Shown in pieces: positions 1 through 6,345 of a stretch of 8,928 nt of DNA. The notes under the pieces were generated by a model, which had not been told where the DNA came from, did no database searches, and was given only the letters and a program-made list of their open reading frames with translations. The number at the start of each line of letters is the position of its first letter. Positions within the stretch are counted from its first letter, which is position 1. Source of the stretch: Candidatus Latescibacteria bacterium 4484_107 (GTDB taxonomy: Bacteria > Latescibacterota > 4484-107); assembly GCA_002059205.1 (NCBI GenBank), contig MVCQ01000052.1, positions 1 through 8,928 of the forward strand, in the 5' to 3' direction. Made by a program: the position numbers and the translations under genes.

Positions 1-216
1 CCGCAACACGGGTTGTATCGTTGGCACATTATGGACCCCATTCGCTTCAAGGAGAATCTGCGGGTGACGATTCAGGCGCTCGGTGCATGTACCGATGGAA
101 GCGAGGTATATGAAGCGCTCAGCGATGACATCGCTTCGGTGGCCTATTGGTATCAGGCTGAGCCGCACGCGGCATTTCCCAAGCTGCCGACGTCGGACCG
201 CCGGTGGTATAGATAA
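1..216 (+). CDS. DUF2961 family (GH172) glycoside hydrolase, C-terminal 71 residues
   Basis: The reading frame is open from the first base of the window and ends at TAA 214-216, so only the last 71 residues are visible and the true start lies upstream. The block GLYRWHIMDPIRFKENLRVT, the following IQALG and the later DDIASVAYWYQAEPHAAFPKLP are typical of the C-terminal end of DUF2961 proteins, now family GH172. Known members of that family are exo-acting furanosidases working on alpha-D-fructofuranose or D-arabinofuranose linkages. The catalytic residues are not in the visible part, so activity cannot be judged. A TTG at 13-15 is inside the conserved block and is not a plausible start. A gap of 238 bases containing two inverted repeats follows. 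Family assignment is from motif recognition; the substrate is unknown. Confidence 0.85.
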   Translation, partial: PQHGLYRWHIMDPIRFKENLRVTIQALGACTDGSEVYEALSDDIASVAYWYQAEPHAAFPKLPTSDRRWYR

Positions 217-224
217 GGATTAAG

Positions 225-333
225 TAATTTTCGATTTGAGATTGTAAATTTTAGATTGCCCAACCCATTCCCTCCCAAGGATGGGGAGCGGTGGAAGGGA
301 AATCTGAAATCTGCAATTTGAAATCAAAAATCA
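225..333. repeat. AT-rich imperfect inverted repeat (MITE-like)
   Basis: The left arm at about 225-257 and the right arm at 301-333 are reverse complements over about 33 bases with roughly eight mismatches. They are made of alternating AATCT/AAATC-type words. The roughly 43-base centre is rich in CCC and GGG and can itself partly pair. No ORF is present. The structure looks like a non-autonomous palindromic element or repeat-family copy sitting just after the GH172 stop codon. Similar AAATCTGAAATCT-type interspersed repeats are familiar from environmental bacterial genomes, but copy number cannot be seen here. Confidence 0.6.
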
Positions 334-355
334 CTAAAATAACTTCCCCATCTTG

Positions 356-419
356 CCACAGAGCGCACAAAAAACACTTGATCCAGGATCAGCATGCTCT
401 TTTTCTGTGTGCTCTGTGG
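356..419. repeat. 64-bp palindromic element with CCACAGAGC termini
   Basis: Arms 356-369 (CCACAGAGCGCACA) and 406-419 (TGTGTGCTCTGTGG) pair with a single mismatch. The interior continues with A-rich and T-rich tracts facing each other and a central GATCCaGGATC. It lies 36 bases before the ATG of the next gene, so it would be in that gene's 5' leader if transcription starts upstream. A longer reading of the downstream gene from TTG 353 would translate this palindrome, which argues against that start. CCACAGAG-type repeats are common intergenic elements in several environmental phyla. A regulatory role is possible but not shown. Confidence 0.6.
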
Positions 420-454
420 TTGAGGTGTACAAAAAAAGATTGCGAGAAAGCGCC

Positions 455-1597
455 ATGAACAAAGAATCCAGCTCAAAGTTCATCGTCCCGAAGGAACACT
501 GGCGGGGCCGCAGAACATTTCACTATTGCCCGAACTGTGGCAACGTAGTTGGCGTACCGAAAGAAGATCCGCCGGTTTGTCCGGTGTGCAAGGCGTCCGA
601 TCCGGATGACATTTTCGCTGTTGTGGATCGCAAGCTCCAAACGCTGTGGCAATTCGTCGAGGCGATGCGCGTCAAGGAAGGGCCTTATGGGCGTTACAGG
701 GGCTTTGCCGGTGATCCCCGTCCATACCGAATCGTGGCCTCTGATCAGGCTTTGTCGCTCAATCATATTATGCACTATGCCGGATACAGCCCACCGTGGA
801 CCAAAGAGCAGCTTGAGGCGTGGATTGATACGATCCTGCTTGACTTGAATCCGGAGACGGGCCTGATCGAGGATCCGTTCGAGATCGAAGAGAAGGGACG
901 AACCGACGAAGTTCTGTTCAATCAATACTGCGTGTCCCGTGGTCTGGCGGGCGTGTTTGCAAAGGCCGGTTTTCCGAACAAATACCGACTTCCCGAGCAG
1001 GCGGTGCAGGAACGGGACTGTCTTGCGGACAAACAGCATGCGCTGGCCTTCCTGAACGATGAGGAGAATCCGGCGGATTTTCTGAATGCGTACACCTGGG
1101 AGACCTCTCCGCCCGACGACGGCGTGGTGGAGTTCGTGCACCAATGGTTGGACCGAAAACAGAATCCCCGGACCGGATATTGGGGCGGCGAAAACGCCAG
1201 TATGAACGATCAGATGTGCGGCGTCTTCAAGATTCTGATGGCATACCAGGACCACAACTGGAGGATCAACCATCTTAAGCGCATGGTGGATACTACGATT
1301 TCGATTGGAACGCCCGAAGGGGATTTCGGCGATCATGGCTTCGGCTGCACGGTATTCGATGCGCTGTTGGTGTTCAGGATCGCTCAACAGAAGATGCCCG
1401 ACTACCGGGCAGAGGACATTTACGAGACCACGGCCCGCACTTTTTTGAATTTCATCGGGCACTGGAGCGACGAAGAACATTTCTTCACGCCGCGGCCCAT
1501 GCCCGGCGCGCGCGCGGAGATGGTTGCTATGCATGGGCTGGCCACACCGATGTACATGGCGGAAATACTTTTGGGAGTGAAGATGTTTCCGCAATAG
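455..1597 (+). CDS. Zinc-ribbon plus alpha/alpha-toroid-like protein, 380 aa
   Basis: I cannot name the family. The chosen start is ATG 455 with a weak GAGA-type ribosome-binding site; the frame is open back to TTG 353, but that stretch is a palindromic repeat. Residues 25-45 carry CPNC and CPVC (Cys25, Cys28, Cys42, Cys45), a zinc-ribbon or rubredoxin-like knuckle. The rest is mostly helical, with two similar turns, LNPETGLIEDPF and QNPRTGYWGG. Such [QL]NPxTG turns are typical of alpha/alpha-barrel proteins of the prenyltransferase/six-hairpin glycosidase kind. Conserved-looking acidic and aromatic stretches include GTPEGDFGDHGFG. There is no signal peptide, so it is probably cytoplasmic. 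It is followed after 39 bases by the first propeller gene, which suggests an operon. A glycosidase or lyase role is inferred from fold and neighbours only; a binding or scaffold role is equally possible. Confidence 0.8.
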   Translation: MNKESSSKFIVPKEHWRGRRTFHYCPNCGNVVGVPKEDPPVCPVCKASDPDDIFAVVDRKLQTLWQFVEAMRVKEGPYGRYRGFAGDPRPYRIVASDQALSLNHIMHYAGYSPPWTKEQLEAWIDTILLDLNPETGLIEDPFEIEEKGRTDEVLFNQYCVSRGLAGVFAKAGFPNKYRLPEQAVQERDCLADKQHALAFLNDEENPADFLNAYTWETSPPDDGVVEFVHQWLDRKQNPRTGYWGGENASMNDQMCGVFKILMAYQDHNWRINHLKRMVDTTISIGTPEGDFGDHGFGCTVFDALLVFRIAQQKMPDYRAEDIYETTARTFLNFIGHWSDEEHFFTPRPMPGARAEMVAMHGLATPMYMAEILLGVKMFPQ

Positions 1598-1636
1598 GAT
1601 CGCGTCGGGCCAGATTACCTGGAAGGGGAACCTATT

Positions 1637-2698
1637 ATGGCTCAGATCAAAAGCATCAAGAAAATATACTCCGACGGCAGACACAATGCCTTCACCGACA
1701 TCGAAAGCTGGAAGGGAACTTACTACGTCACCTTCCGGAATGCCGCAAGCCACGCTCGACCAGGACATTACGGCGATGTGCTCGTGATCCGTTCGAGCGA
1801 TCTGGAGTCGTGGGAGGTTTGCGCGCGGCTCAGTGTGGGGGAGGGGCACGACGACCGTGATCCAGCGTTGCTGAATATGGGCGATGAATTGGGCGTCTTT
1901 TTCGCCTCGTCGTCCGCAAGAGTGCCGGGTGCGCTCCTTTACGAGGGGCCGAGCAGCAAGAGCAACCGGGCCATTCAATCCTACGGAGCGTTCACTTCCG
2001 ACGGCGCCGTCTGGTCGACTCCTCAGCCCGTGTATGAACCCGACATGTGGGTGTGGCAGGTCGAGGCGTTTAAGGGCGTGTATTACGGAGCGGTGCAAAA
2101 TCTCGAACGGCGGTTCTGGTTGATCCGCTCTACGGATGGCCGCCACTGGGAGACCGTCTCGGAATTTCCCTCCGATGCATTGAAACCGACCGAAGCCGGA
2201 TTATGGGTCACGGAGGACGAGGTGATGCACATGGTCATCCGGGCATTGGGGAATCCGAACATGGCGCTTTTGGGCCGGAATGAGCCGCCCTACAAGGGGT
2301 GGAAGTTGAAGGAACTCAATTACACCGTTCATTCCCCGGTGATCCGGCCGGTGGGCGATGCACTCTGGGTGGCCGGACGCGCGTTCAGCGAACAACTGCC
2401 TCCGTCCATGGTGCCTCCGGAGCCGTCGCCGGAGAAGATTGAATCGCTGACCCGCCGGGATGAGCGTCTCGCCAAATCGCCGCAGGATTGGCATACGGCG
2501 GTCTGGCGGATAGTTGGGGATCAGCTTGAGCCGATTCTCGTGCTGCCCAGCAGAGGAGATAATGCGTATCCGGGGATGGTGGTAGAGAAGGATCGGGCGC
2601 TGATTTGCTATTACTCCCAGCACGATGTGGACGAGGGGCCGGAACCCAAACCCGGCGAGCATGCCAGTGAGATATACCTCGCGGAAATTGCGCCTTAG
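1637..2698 (+). CDS. Sialidase-fold beta-propeller protein, copy A, 353 aa
   Basis: ATG 1637 is preceded by GGAAGGGG at 1621-1628, a good Shine-Dalgarno sequence. The N-terminal block DGRHNAFTDIESWKGTYYV, then TFRN, matches the first blade of exo-sialidase-like (neuraminidase superfamily) proteins, and DDRDPALL at 72-79 matches the next conserved strand. Asp-box-like turns appear at about 53-59 (SSDLESW), 120-126 (TSDGAVW) and 165-171 (STDGRHW), consistent with a five- or six-bladed propeller. There is no signal peptide, unlike secreted sialidases. In its superfamily such proteins hydrolyse or bind glycosides, but the Arg triad of true sialidases cannot be assigned here, so sialic acid should not be assumed. 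It is a close paralogue of the gene at 3869-4942: about 36 of the first 43 and 73 of the last 92 residues are identical, and the middle is more divergent. It lies 30 bases before the phosphoesterase gene. Confidence 0.85.
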   Translation: MAQIKSIKKIYSDGRHNAFTDIESWKGTYYVTFRNAASHARPGHYGDVLVIRSSDLESWEVCARLSVGEGHDDRDPALLNMGDELGVFFASSSARVPGALLYEGPSSKSNRAIQSYGAFTSDGAVWSTPQPVYEPDMWVWQVEAFKGVYYGAVQNLERRFWLIRSTDGRHWETVSEFPSDALKPTEAGLWVTEDEVMHMVIRALGNPNMALLGRNEPPYKGWKLKELNYTVHSPVIRPVGDALWVAGRAFSEQLPPSMVPPEPSPEKIESLTRRDERLAKSPQDWHTAVWRIVGDQLEPILVLPSRGDNAYPGMVVEKDRALICYYSQHDVDEGPEPKPGEHASEIYLAEIAP

Positions 2699-2728
2699 TA
2701 TATTTTTTTCAGAAGGAGTCCCTCAATC

Positions 2729-3583
2729 ATGACGAGATTCATCTACATAGCCGATACGCATTTCGGAACAAGCCGAATGGCGTATCAACAGCAGCAAGGG
2801 TATCCCGAAAAGCTGGGGAGCATTCTTTCAGAGTTGGACGCATGGATCAGGAAGGATGGTGAGGTGGACTTCGTCCTCCATGGGGGCGATATGGTCAACA
2901 GCGCCACAGAGGCCAATATTCGCAAGGCTCGGGGAGCATTCCGCCTTTCCGTTCCAGTCTATCTTTGTCTCGGAAATCATGATCTGACCGCACCGGATGC
3001 CGTGGACATGTGGCTGGCCGAAGCGCCGGAATTCTTTCCGGGCAAAAGCCCGGATTATTGCCTGCGGTTTGGTGACAGCATTATCCACATTGTGCCAAAC
3101 CATTGGGAGGAAGTTCCTTATTACTGGAATGACAAACAGGAACCTCATTTTCGTCCTCATCAAATTGCCCGTCTAAATGAAAGCCTAAGAAAATATCCTG
3201 ATGCCGTACACCTATTATCTACTCACAGCCCTGTTTTCGGCATCCCGGTCGAACAAACCGGATTCGGCGAAGCCTTTCATGTTCCGCCGCCGTCTTTTAC
3301 CCGGACGGTGCTGGATTTTGTACAACAATACCCGCGGGTCCGATGTGTTCTTGCAGCCCATAATCATGTCAATACGCATGTCGTCGAGGAAGGGGTTCAC
3401 TTCGTTACAGTGAGCAGTCTGTCGGAAACCCCTTTTGAATTCAGGCTGATCGAGCTTGGACCCGGGATTTTGAAAATGTCCACTGTTAGTCTTATTTCGC
3501 GTATGGATTTTGAGGCGAAGTACGATTACAACAAAACCTTTGTTCAGGGACGTAAACGGGATCGTGAATTTGAAGAGCTATGA
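2729..3583 (+). CDS. Calcineurin-like metallophosphoesterase, 284 aa
   Basis: ATG 2729 has AGAAGGAG at 2711-2718 upstream. All metal-binding motifs of the calcineurin-like superfamily are present in order: DTH (Asp9, His11), GGD (Asp54), GNHD (Asn83, His84), STHSP (His166) and AHNH (His211, His213). The dinuclear centre should therefore be intact and the protein is probably an active phosphomonoesterase or phosphodiesterase. The length and the absence of a signal peptide fit cytoplasmic members such as the CpdA-like class III phosphodiesterases. The substrate cannot be told from sequence: cyclic nucleotide, nucleotide-sugar or phosphorylated sugar are all possible. It is very likely translated from the same message as the two genes before it. 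By eye, base composition looks somewhat more AT-rich than its neighbours, which with its position between two paralogous genes hints at a separate origin. The family call is firm; the role is inference. Confidence 0.93.
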   Translation: MTRFIYIADTHFGTSRMAYQQQQGYPEKLGSILSELDAWIRKDGEVDFVLHGGDMVNSATEANIRKARGAFRLSVPVYLCLGNHDLTAPDAVDMWLAEAPEFFPGKSPDYCLRFGDSIIHIVPNHWEEVPYYWNDKQEPHFRPHQIARLNESLRKYPDAVHLLSTHSPVFGIPVEQTGFGEAFHVPPPSFTRTVLDFVQQYPRVRCVLAAHNHVNTHVVEEGVHFVTVSSLSETPFEFRLIELGPGILKMSTVSLISRMDFEAKYDYNKTFVQGRKRDREFEEL

Positions 3584-3676
3584 GCATGCTCGAATAGGCT
3601 AAGGCGTCAAAGCAGCGCGCGCACATCGCACGCTGACTTACTCCTGATGTCGTCAACACAAAGGAGAGAGATCGTT

Positions 3677-3706
3677 ATGAAGAGGAAAAACACGGAAAGA
3701 CCCTAA
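3677..3706 (+). CDS. Possible 9-codon leader or relic ORF
   Basis: ATG 3677 follows a strong AAGGAGAGAG Shine-Dalgarno sequence at 3661-3670 with good spacing, but the frame closes after MKRKNTERP. The peptide is basic and matches nothing I recognise. It could be a short leader, the remaining 5' end of a deleted gene, or chance. The word AAAAACACGGAAAGAC inside it also resembles a common intergenic repeat, which lowers the case for a real peptide. It lies 162 bases before the next start codon. Confidence 0.15.
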   Translation: MKRKNTERP

Positions 3707-3742
3707 GCAGCAAGCTCAGGAGATACAAGATGAAATCTATTC

Positions 3743-3760
3743 GGGGGGATGGGGGGGGGG
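3743..3760 (+). repeat. Poly-G tract (G6-AT-G10)
   Basis: Six G residues, AT, then ten G residues lie in the gap before propeller copy B. This is the only long homopolymer in the window. Such tracts vary in length by slippage, may fold into G-rich structures, and are also prone to read or assembly errors. It is about 110 bases from the downstream start codon and outside any well-supported gene, so an effect on expression would have to be transcriptional. Confidence 0.6.
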
Positions 3761-3855
3761 ATTACCGTGTGACCTCTTTCGTAGATTGAAATAAGTCGGA
3801 CACGGCTTGATCCGTCGTCTTCCTTACCGACGAAAACCAAACCAGGCCATAGAAA

Positions 3856-3861
3856 CGGAGG
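3856..3861 (+). promoter_or_regulatory. Ribosome-binding site of propeller copy B
   Basis: CGGAGG lies 7 bases before ATG 3869 and fixes the start. The coding similarity with copy A also begins at this ATG (MAQI in both), while the sequences upstream are different. The duplication therefore appears to stop at the start codon, or the leaders have since diverged. Confidence 0.8.
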
Positions 3862-3868
3862 CTGCATT

Positions 3869-4942
3869 ATGGCTCAGATCCAAAGCATCAAAAAAATCTA
3901 CTCGGACGGCAGGCACAATGCATTCACCGACATCGAGTATTGGAAAGGGCGCTACTACGTGGCGTTTCGGAACGGCAACGGACACGCTCGGCCCGGCCCT
4001 TTGGAGGTCCAGGGGAAAATCATCGTTATCCGTTCCGAGGATCTGATGGAGTGGGAGGTTTGCGCGCGCATCAGCACGGACGGCGATGACCGCGATCCCG
4101 CGCTCTTGCATCTCGGCGATGAGCTTGGGGTCTATTTCTGCACCGTGCTCGCGGCGGATCCGAAACAGACGGACGTGTATGAGGGCGGTCTGGGAGAGAA
4201 AGGCACTGCGATTCAATCCCATATGGCATTCACCTCCGACGGCGTTTCCTGGTCGTCTCCGGAGTCGGTGCACGAGTTCAACTATGTGTTCTGGCAGGTG
4301 GAGCGTTTTGGCGATCATTGCTACGCTACCTCGTGGGGCTATTCCGAAAACGAAGGCACGCTCAAGATCGTTCATTCCCCGGATGGACATACGTGGGAAA
4401 ACGTGGCGGCGATCCAGCCGGGAAATTTTCCCAATGAAACCGGGCTTTGGATCACGCCGGACCGGAAGATGCACCTGATCAGCCGGGAGCGCACGCGTGA
4501 GATGTCGGTGCTTTCCGAGAGCGATCCGCCGTACACCGATTGGCAGTCCAGGGATTTGAACTACACGGTGCATTGTCCGGTATTCCGGCCGGTGGGCGAC
4601 GAACTCTGGGTGTCGGGTAAGACGATCACGGCGCAGTTTCCTTCGTCGGTGCAAATCCCAGCAGAGCCGTCGCCGGAGAAGATTGCCTCGCTTGCCCGTC
4701 TGGACGAGCGTCTCGCCAAGACACCGCAGGATTGGCATACCGCGATCTGGCGGCTGGTGGGGCATCAGCTCGAGCCGATCCTCGTGTTGCCTTCAAGAGG
4801 CGATTGCGGCTATCCGGGGTTGGTGGTTGAAGAGGATCGCGTGTTGATGAGTTTTTATTCCCAGCACGATGTGGATGAGGGGCCGGAACCCAAGCCGGGT
4901 GAGTGCGCCAATGAAATTTATTTGGCGGAGATTGGCGTATAA
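3869..4942 (+). CDS. Sialidase-fold beta-propeller protein, copy B, 357 aa
   Basis: This is the paralogue of the gene at 1637-2698. It shares the N-terminal DGRHNAFTDIEYWKG block, the DDRDPALLHLGDELGV strand and Asp-box-like turns (SEDLMEW, TSDGVSW, SPDGHTW). The C-terminal block from EPSPEKI through QHDVDEGPEPKPGE to EIYLAEI is nearly unchanged. Differences concentrate in the central blades and in the loop after residue 43, where copy B has extra residues (PLEVQGK against HYGD). This pattern, a conserved scaffold with a variable middle, fits a shift in substrate or binding specificity after duplication. There is no signal peptide. The predicted role, a glycosidase or glycan-binding protein of the neuraminidase superfamily, is inferred from fold; catalytic residues cannot be fixed by eye. 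The gene may have its own promoter in the 285-base gap before it. Confidence 0.86.
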   Translation: MAQIQSIKKIYSDGRHNAFTDIEYWKGRYYVAFRNGNGHARPGPLEVQGKIIVIRSEDLMEWEVCARISTDGDDRDPALLHLGDELGVYFCTVLAADPKQTDVYEGGLGEKGTAIQSHMAFTSDGVSWSSPESVHEFNYVFWQVERFGDHCYATSWGYSENEGTLKIVHSPDGHTWENVAAIQPGNFPNETGLWITPDRKMHLISRERTREMSVLSESDPPYTDWQSRDLNYTVHCPVFRPVGDELWVSGKTITAQFPSSVQIPAEPSPEKIASLARLDERLAKTPQDWHTAIWRLVGHQLEPILVLPSRGDCGYPGLVVEEDRVLMSFYSQHDVDEGPEPKPGECANEIYLAEIGV

Positions 4943-4951
4943 CGAGTGAAG

Positions 4952-5026
4952 TCAGGAGTCAGAATTTAGGATCCGGGAGCCAGAAGTCAGGAGTTGGGAG
5001 TAGCTATTCTGAATTCTGACTCCTGA
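4952..5026. repeat. Inverted repeat with TCAGGAGTCAGAATT arms
   Basis: The 15-base arm 4952-4966 is perfectly complementary to 5012-5026. Between them the word AGAAGTCAGGAGT recurs at about 4983, so the element also has a direct-repeat character. It begins 9 bases after the stop codon of propeller copy B. Its long stem could act as a 3'-end stabiliser or a weak terminator, although no T-run follows. CAGGAGTCAGAA-type repeats are widespread intergenic repeats in some environmental bacteria, so a mobile-repeat origin is likelier than a dedicated terminator. Confidence 0.65.
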
Positions 5027-5115
5027 GGATGAACACAACAAGGTCAAGTGCTGTGGAAAGCCCGAGTTGCCGGAGAGGAGTGAACCTTCGGCGTGACGAT
5101 AAATCGTCCCATTAC

Positions 5116-5149
5116 CTGGGCAAAACCCAACAAATTGGGCTTTGCCCAG
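5116..5149 (+). repeat. Hairpin in the leader of the esterase gene
   Basis: Arms 5116-5130 (CTGGGCAAAACCCAA) and 5135-5149 (TTGGGCTTTGCCCAG) pair over 15 bases with one A-C mismatch and a CAAA loop. No T-run follows, so it is not a classical terminator. It sits 74 bases before the Shine-Dalgarno sequence of the esterase gene. It may be a small palindromic repeat or an RNA element in the leader. If translation started at the upstream GTG 5093 the hairpin would be coding, but that extension looks unlike protein of this family. Confidence 0.65.
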
Positions 5150-5222
5150 CGAGACAATCGCCTCTTAGCCCTGTTCACAGAGCTTTTCAACCGTAGCGCG
5201 GAGAATTTATTCCCGCGCGGAC

Positions 5223-5227
5223 AGGAG
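5223..5227 (+). promoter_or_regulatory. Ribosome-binding site deciding the esterase start
   Basis: AGGAG is 6 bases before ATG 5234. This choice removes 47 residues of an upstream in-frame extension that begins at GTG 5093 and reads through a hairpin repeat. The family similarity in the protein begins only after ATG 5234. Confidence 0.8.
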
Positions 5228-5233
5228 TCCCGA

Positions 5234-6244
5234 ATGGCCTCTTCAGAGTATTCTATCAAGGCGTATCTCGACAGGGTGTATGCGAACACCACTCCGCAGT
5301 TCCGATTCAACGCCGAAACCAAAGAGGAATGGGCGGTGTGGCATAGGAGCCTCAAGGAAAAACTGGTCGAATTGCTGGGCGGCTTTCCTCCGAACAAATG
5401 CCCCCTGAAACCGGAGATTCTGGAGCGGGTGGAGGAGGAAACCTATTGGCGGGAGAAGGTGGTTTTTGAGAGCCGGGAAGGCGTATCCGTCCCGGCCTAT
5501 CTATTGATCCCGAAAGGGGTGGAGGAAAAGGATAAGGCCAAGGCGCTGCTTTGCCTTCACGGACATGGCCGGGGCAAAGACGACGTGGTCGGCATCGTCT
5601 CCGATGACGTGGAACGGCAGCAAAATATCAGGCCGTTGAATTACGATTACGCGCGGCAGTTTGCCGAACGGGGGTACGTGGTATTGGCGCCCGATGCGAT
5701 GTGTTTCGGGGAGCGGAGCGATATTTCGTGTGCCTGGGCATTCACCAGTGGGTTGTTGTTGGGAGCGATTTTGGTGGGCCTGAGGGTCTGGGATGCCATG
5801 CGGGCGATGGACTATCTTGAGAGCAGGCCGGAGGTGGACGCGGATCGGATCGGGTGTGTGGGCCTCTCCTGGGGAGGAACGCACACCATTTATACGAGCG
5901 CGCTGGACGAGCGGATCAAGGTGGCGGTGGTCAGCGGTTATTTCAGCAGTTTCAAGGATATTCTTATTGACCGAACCTGCTGTTCCTGCCAGTATGTTCC
6001 GAATATCCTCAAATACGCCGATCTTCCCGATATCGTTTCTCTGATCGCTCCCCGGCCTTTGTTGATCGAGAATGGCACGCGAGACCCGCTCTATACGCTG
6101 GAAGTGGTCAAAAAAGAGTACCCACGCGTGGAAAAGGTTTACCATCTTTTGGAAGGTTCAGACCGCGTGGATAGTGACCTATTCGATGGATCGCACCGAT
6201 TCAGCGGCAAGAAGGCGTTCGATTGGTTCGAGCGATGGTTGTGA
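5234..6244 (+). CDS. Alpha/beta hydrolase, acetyl-xylan-esterase/Abhydrolase_7-like, 336 aa
   Basis: The protein has a complete alpha/beta-hydrolase signature. The strand-loop LCLHGHGRGKDDVVG (about 106-120) carries the HGHG oxyanion region. The nucleophile elbow GLSWGG places Ser212, the acid is likely Asp284 in ENGTRDPLY, and the histidine is His321 in DGSHRFSG near the C-terminus. The N-terminal region, with GFPP, YWREKVVFESREGVSVPAYL and LIPKG, is typical of the AXE1-like/Abhydrolase_7 group found near glycoside hydrolases. Members of that group deacetylate or otherwise de-esterify sugars; here the ester is unknown. There is no signal peptide, so it is probably cytoplasmic. CysCys-Ser-Cys at about 249-252 is an unusual cysteine cluster in the cap region. 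The stop codon lies 101 bases before the next gene, with an inverted repeat between them. Dienelactone-hydrolase-like activity is the main alternative. Confidence 0.9.
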   Translation: MASSEYSIKAYLDRVYANTTPQFRFNAETKEEWAVWHRSLKEKLVELLGGFPPNKCPLKPEILERVEEETYWREKVVFESREGVSVPAYLLIPKGVEEKDKAKALLCLHGHGRGKDDVVGIVSDDVERQQNIRPLNYDYARQFAERGYVVLAPDAMCFGERSDISCAWAFTSGLLLGAILVGLRVWDAMRAMDYLESRPEVDADRIGCVGLSWGGTHTIYTSALDERIKVAVVSGYFSSFKDILIDRTCCSCQYVPNILKYADLPDIVSLIAPRPLLIENGTRDPLYTLEVVKKEYPRVEKVYHLLEGSDRVDSDLFDGSHRFSGKKAFDWFERWL

Positions 6245-6249
6245 AATTT

Positions 6250-6318
6250 GTAGGGGCGAATCTTGGTTTCGCCCGTAGTTTGCCCCAAAAGGGCGATCAC
6301 AAGGATCGCCCCGACTAC
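6250..6318. repeat. Inverted repeat with GTAGGGGCGA ends
   Basis: The left arm 6250-6274 begins GTAGGGGCGA and ends TTCGCCC; the right arm 6291-6318 begins GGGCGATCAC and ends CCCCGACTAC. They pair over about 25 bases with a few mismatches and a 3-base bulge, and each arm also has internal GGGCGA/TCGCCC symmetry. It fills most of the gap between the esterase and the following gene and ends 27 bases before the next ATG. GTAGGGGCGA...TCGCCC palindromes are a familiar interspersed repeat type in several environmental phyla. It could reduce read-through or stabilise the upstream message, but no T-run follows. Confidence 0.65.
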
Positions 6319-6334
6319 GAACATAATATACAAG

Positions 6335-6340
6335 AAGAGG
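6335..6340 (+). promoter_or_regulatory. Ribosome-binding site deciding the start of the 764-aa protein
   Basis: AAGAGG lies 5 bases before ATG 6346. The frame is open upstream to an ATG at 6223 inside the esterase gene, but that extension of 41 residues is encoded by the inverted repeat at 6250-6318 and has no likely function. Confidence 0.75.
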
Positions 6341-6345
6341 ACTTC

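Larger units (their letters stand above)
3584..3868. other. 285-base gap between phosphoesterase and propeller copy B
   Basis: The gap holds no convincing gene. It contains the 10-base palindrome GAGCATGCTC at 3582-3591, overlapping the phosphoesterase stop codon, a CG-rich stretch (GCGCGCGC) near 3615, a possible 9-codon ORF, and a G6-AT-G10 tract. A second tiny frame, ATG 3730 to TGA 3789 (19 codons) with GGAG upstream, runs through the G tract. No clear rho-independent terminator or sigma-70 promoter was found. The gap is long enough to hold a promoter for the downstream propeller gene. Confidence 0.5.

Noticed and set aside
225..419. Possible CRISPR array or tandem repeat
   Set aside because: The repeated words are inverted, not regularly spaced direct repeats, and there are no spacers of constant length.
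353..454. In-frame 34-residue N-terminal extension of the zinc-ribbon protein from TTG 353
   Set aside because: It is encoded by a palindromic repeat and has no ribosome-binding site; ATG 455 is preferred.
473..2146. Minus-strand ORF of 557 codons
   Set aside because: It lies opposite two well-supported + strand genes, spans the gap between them, has no recognisable domain and has the Arg/His/Pro-rich composition of an antisense shadow in GC-rich DNA.
3824..4765. Minus-strand ORF of 313 codons resembling another minus-strand ORF at 2201-2662
   Set aside because: The resemblance is explained by the two + strand paralogues they lie opposite; neither has independent coding evidence.
5093..5233. 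In-frame extension of the esterase from GTG 5093
   Set aside because: It reads through a hairpin and lacks family similarity; ATG 5234 has a well-spaced AGGAG.
6223..6345. Overlapping start of the 764-aa protein within the esterase gene
   Set aside because: The extension is translated from an inverted repeat, while ATG 6346 has its own Shine-Dalgarno sequence.
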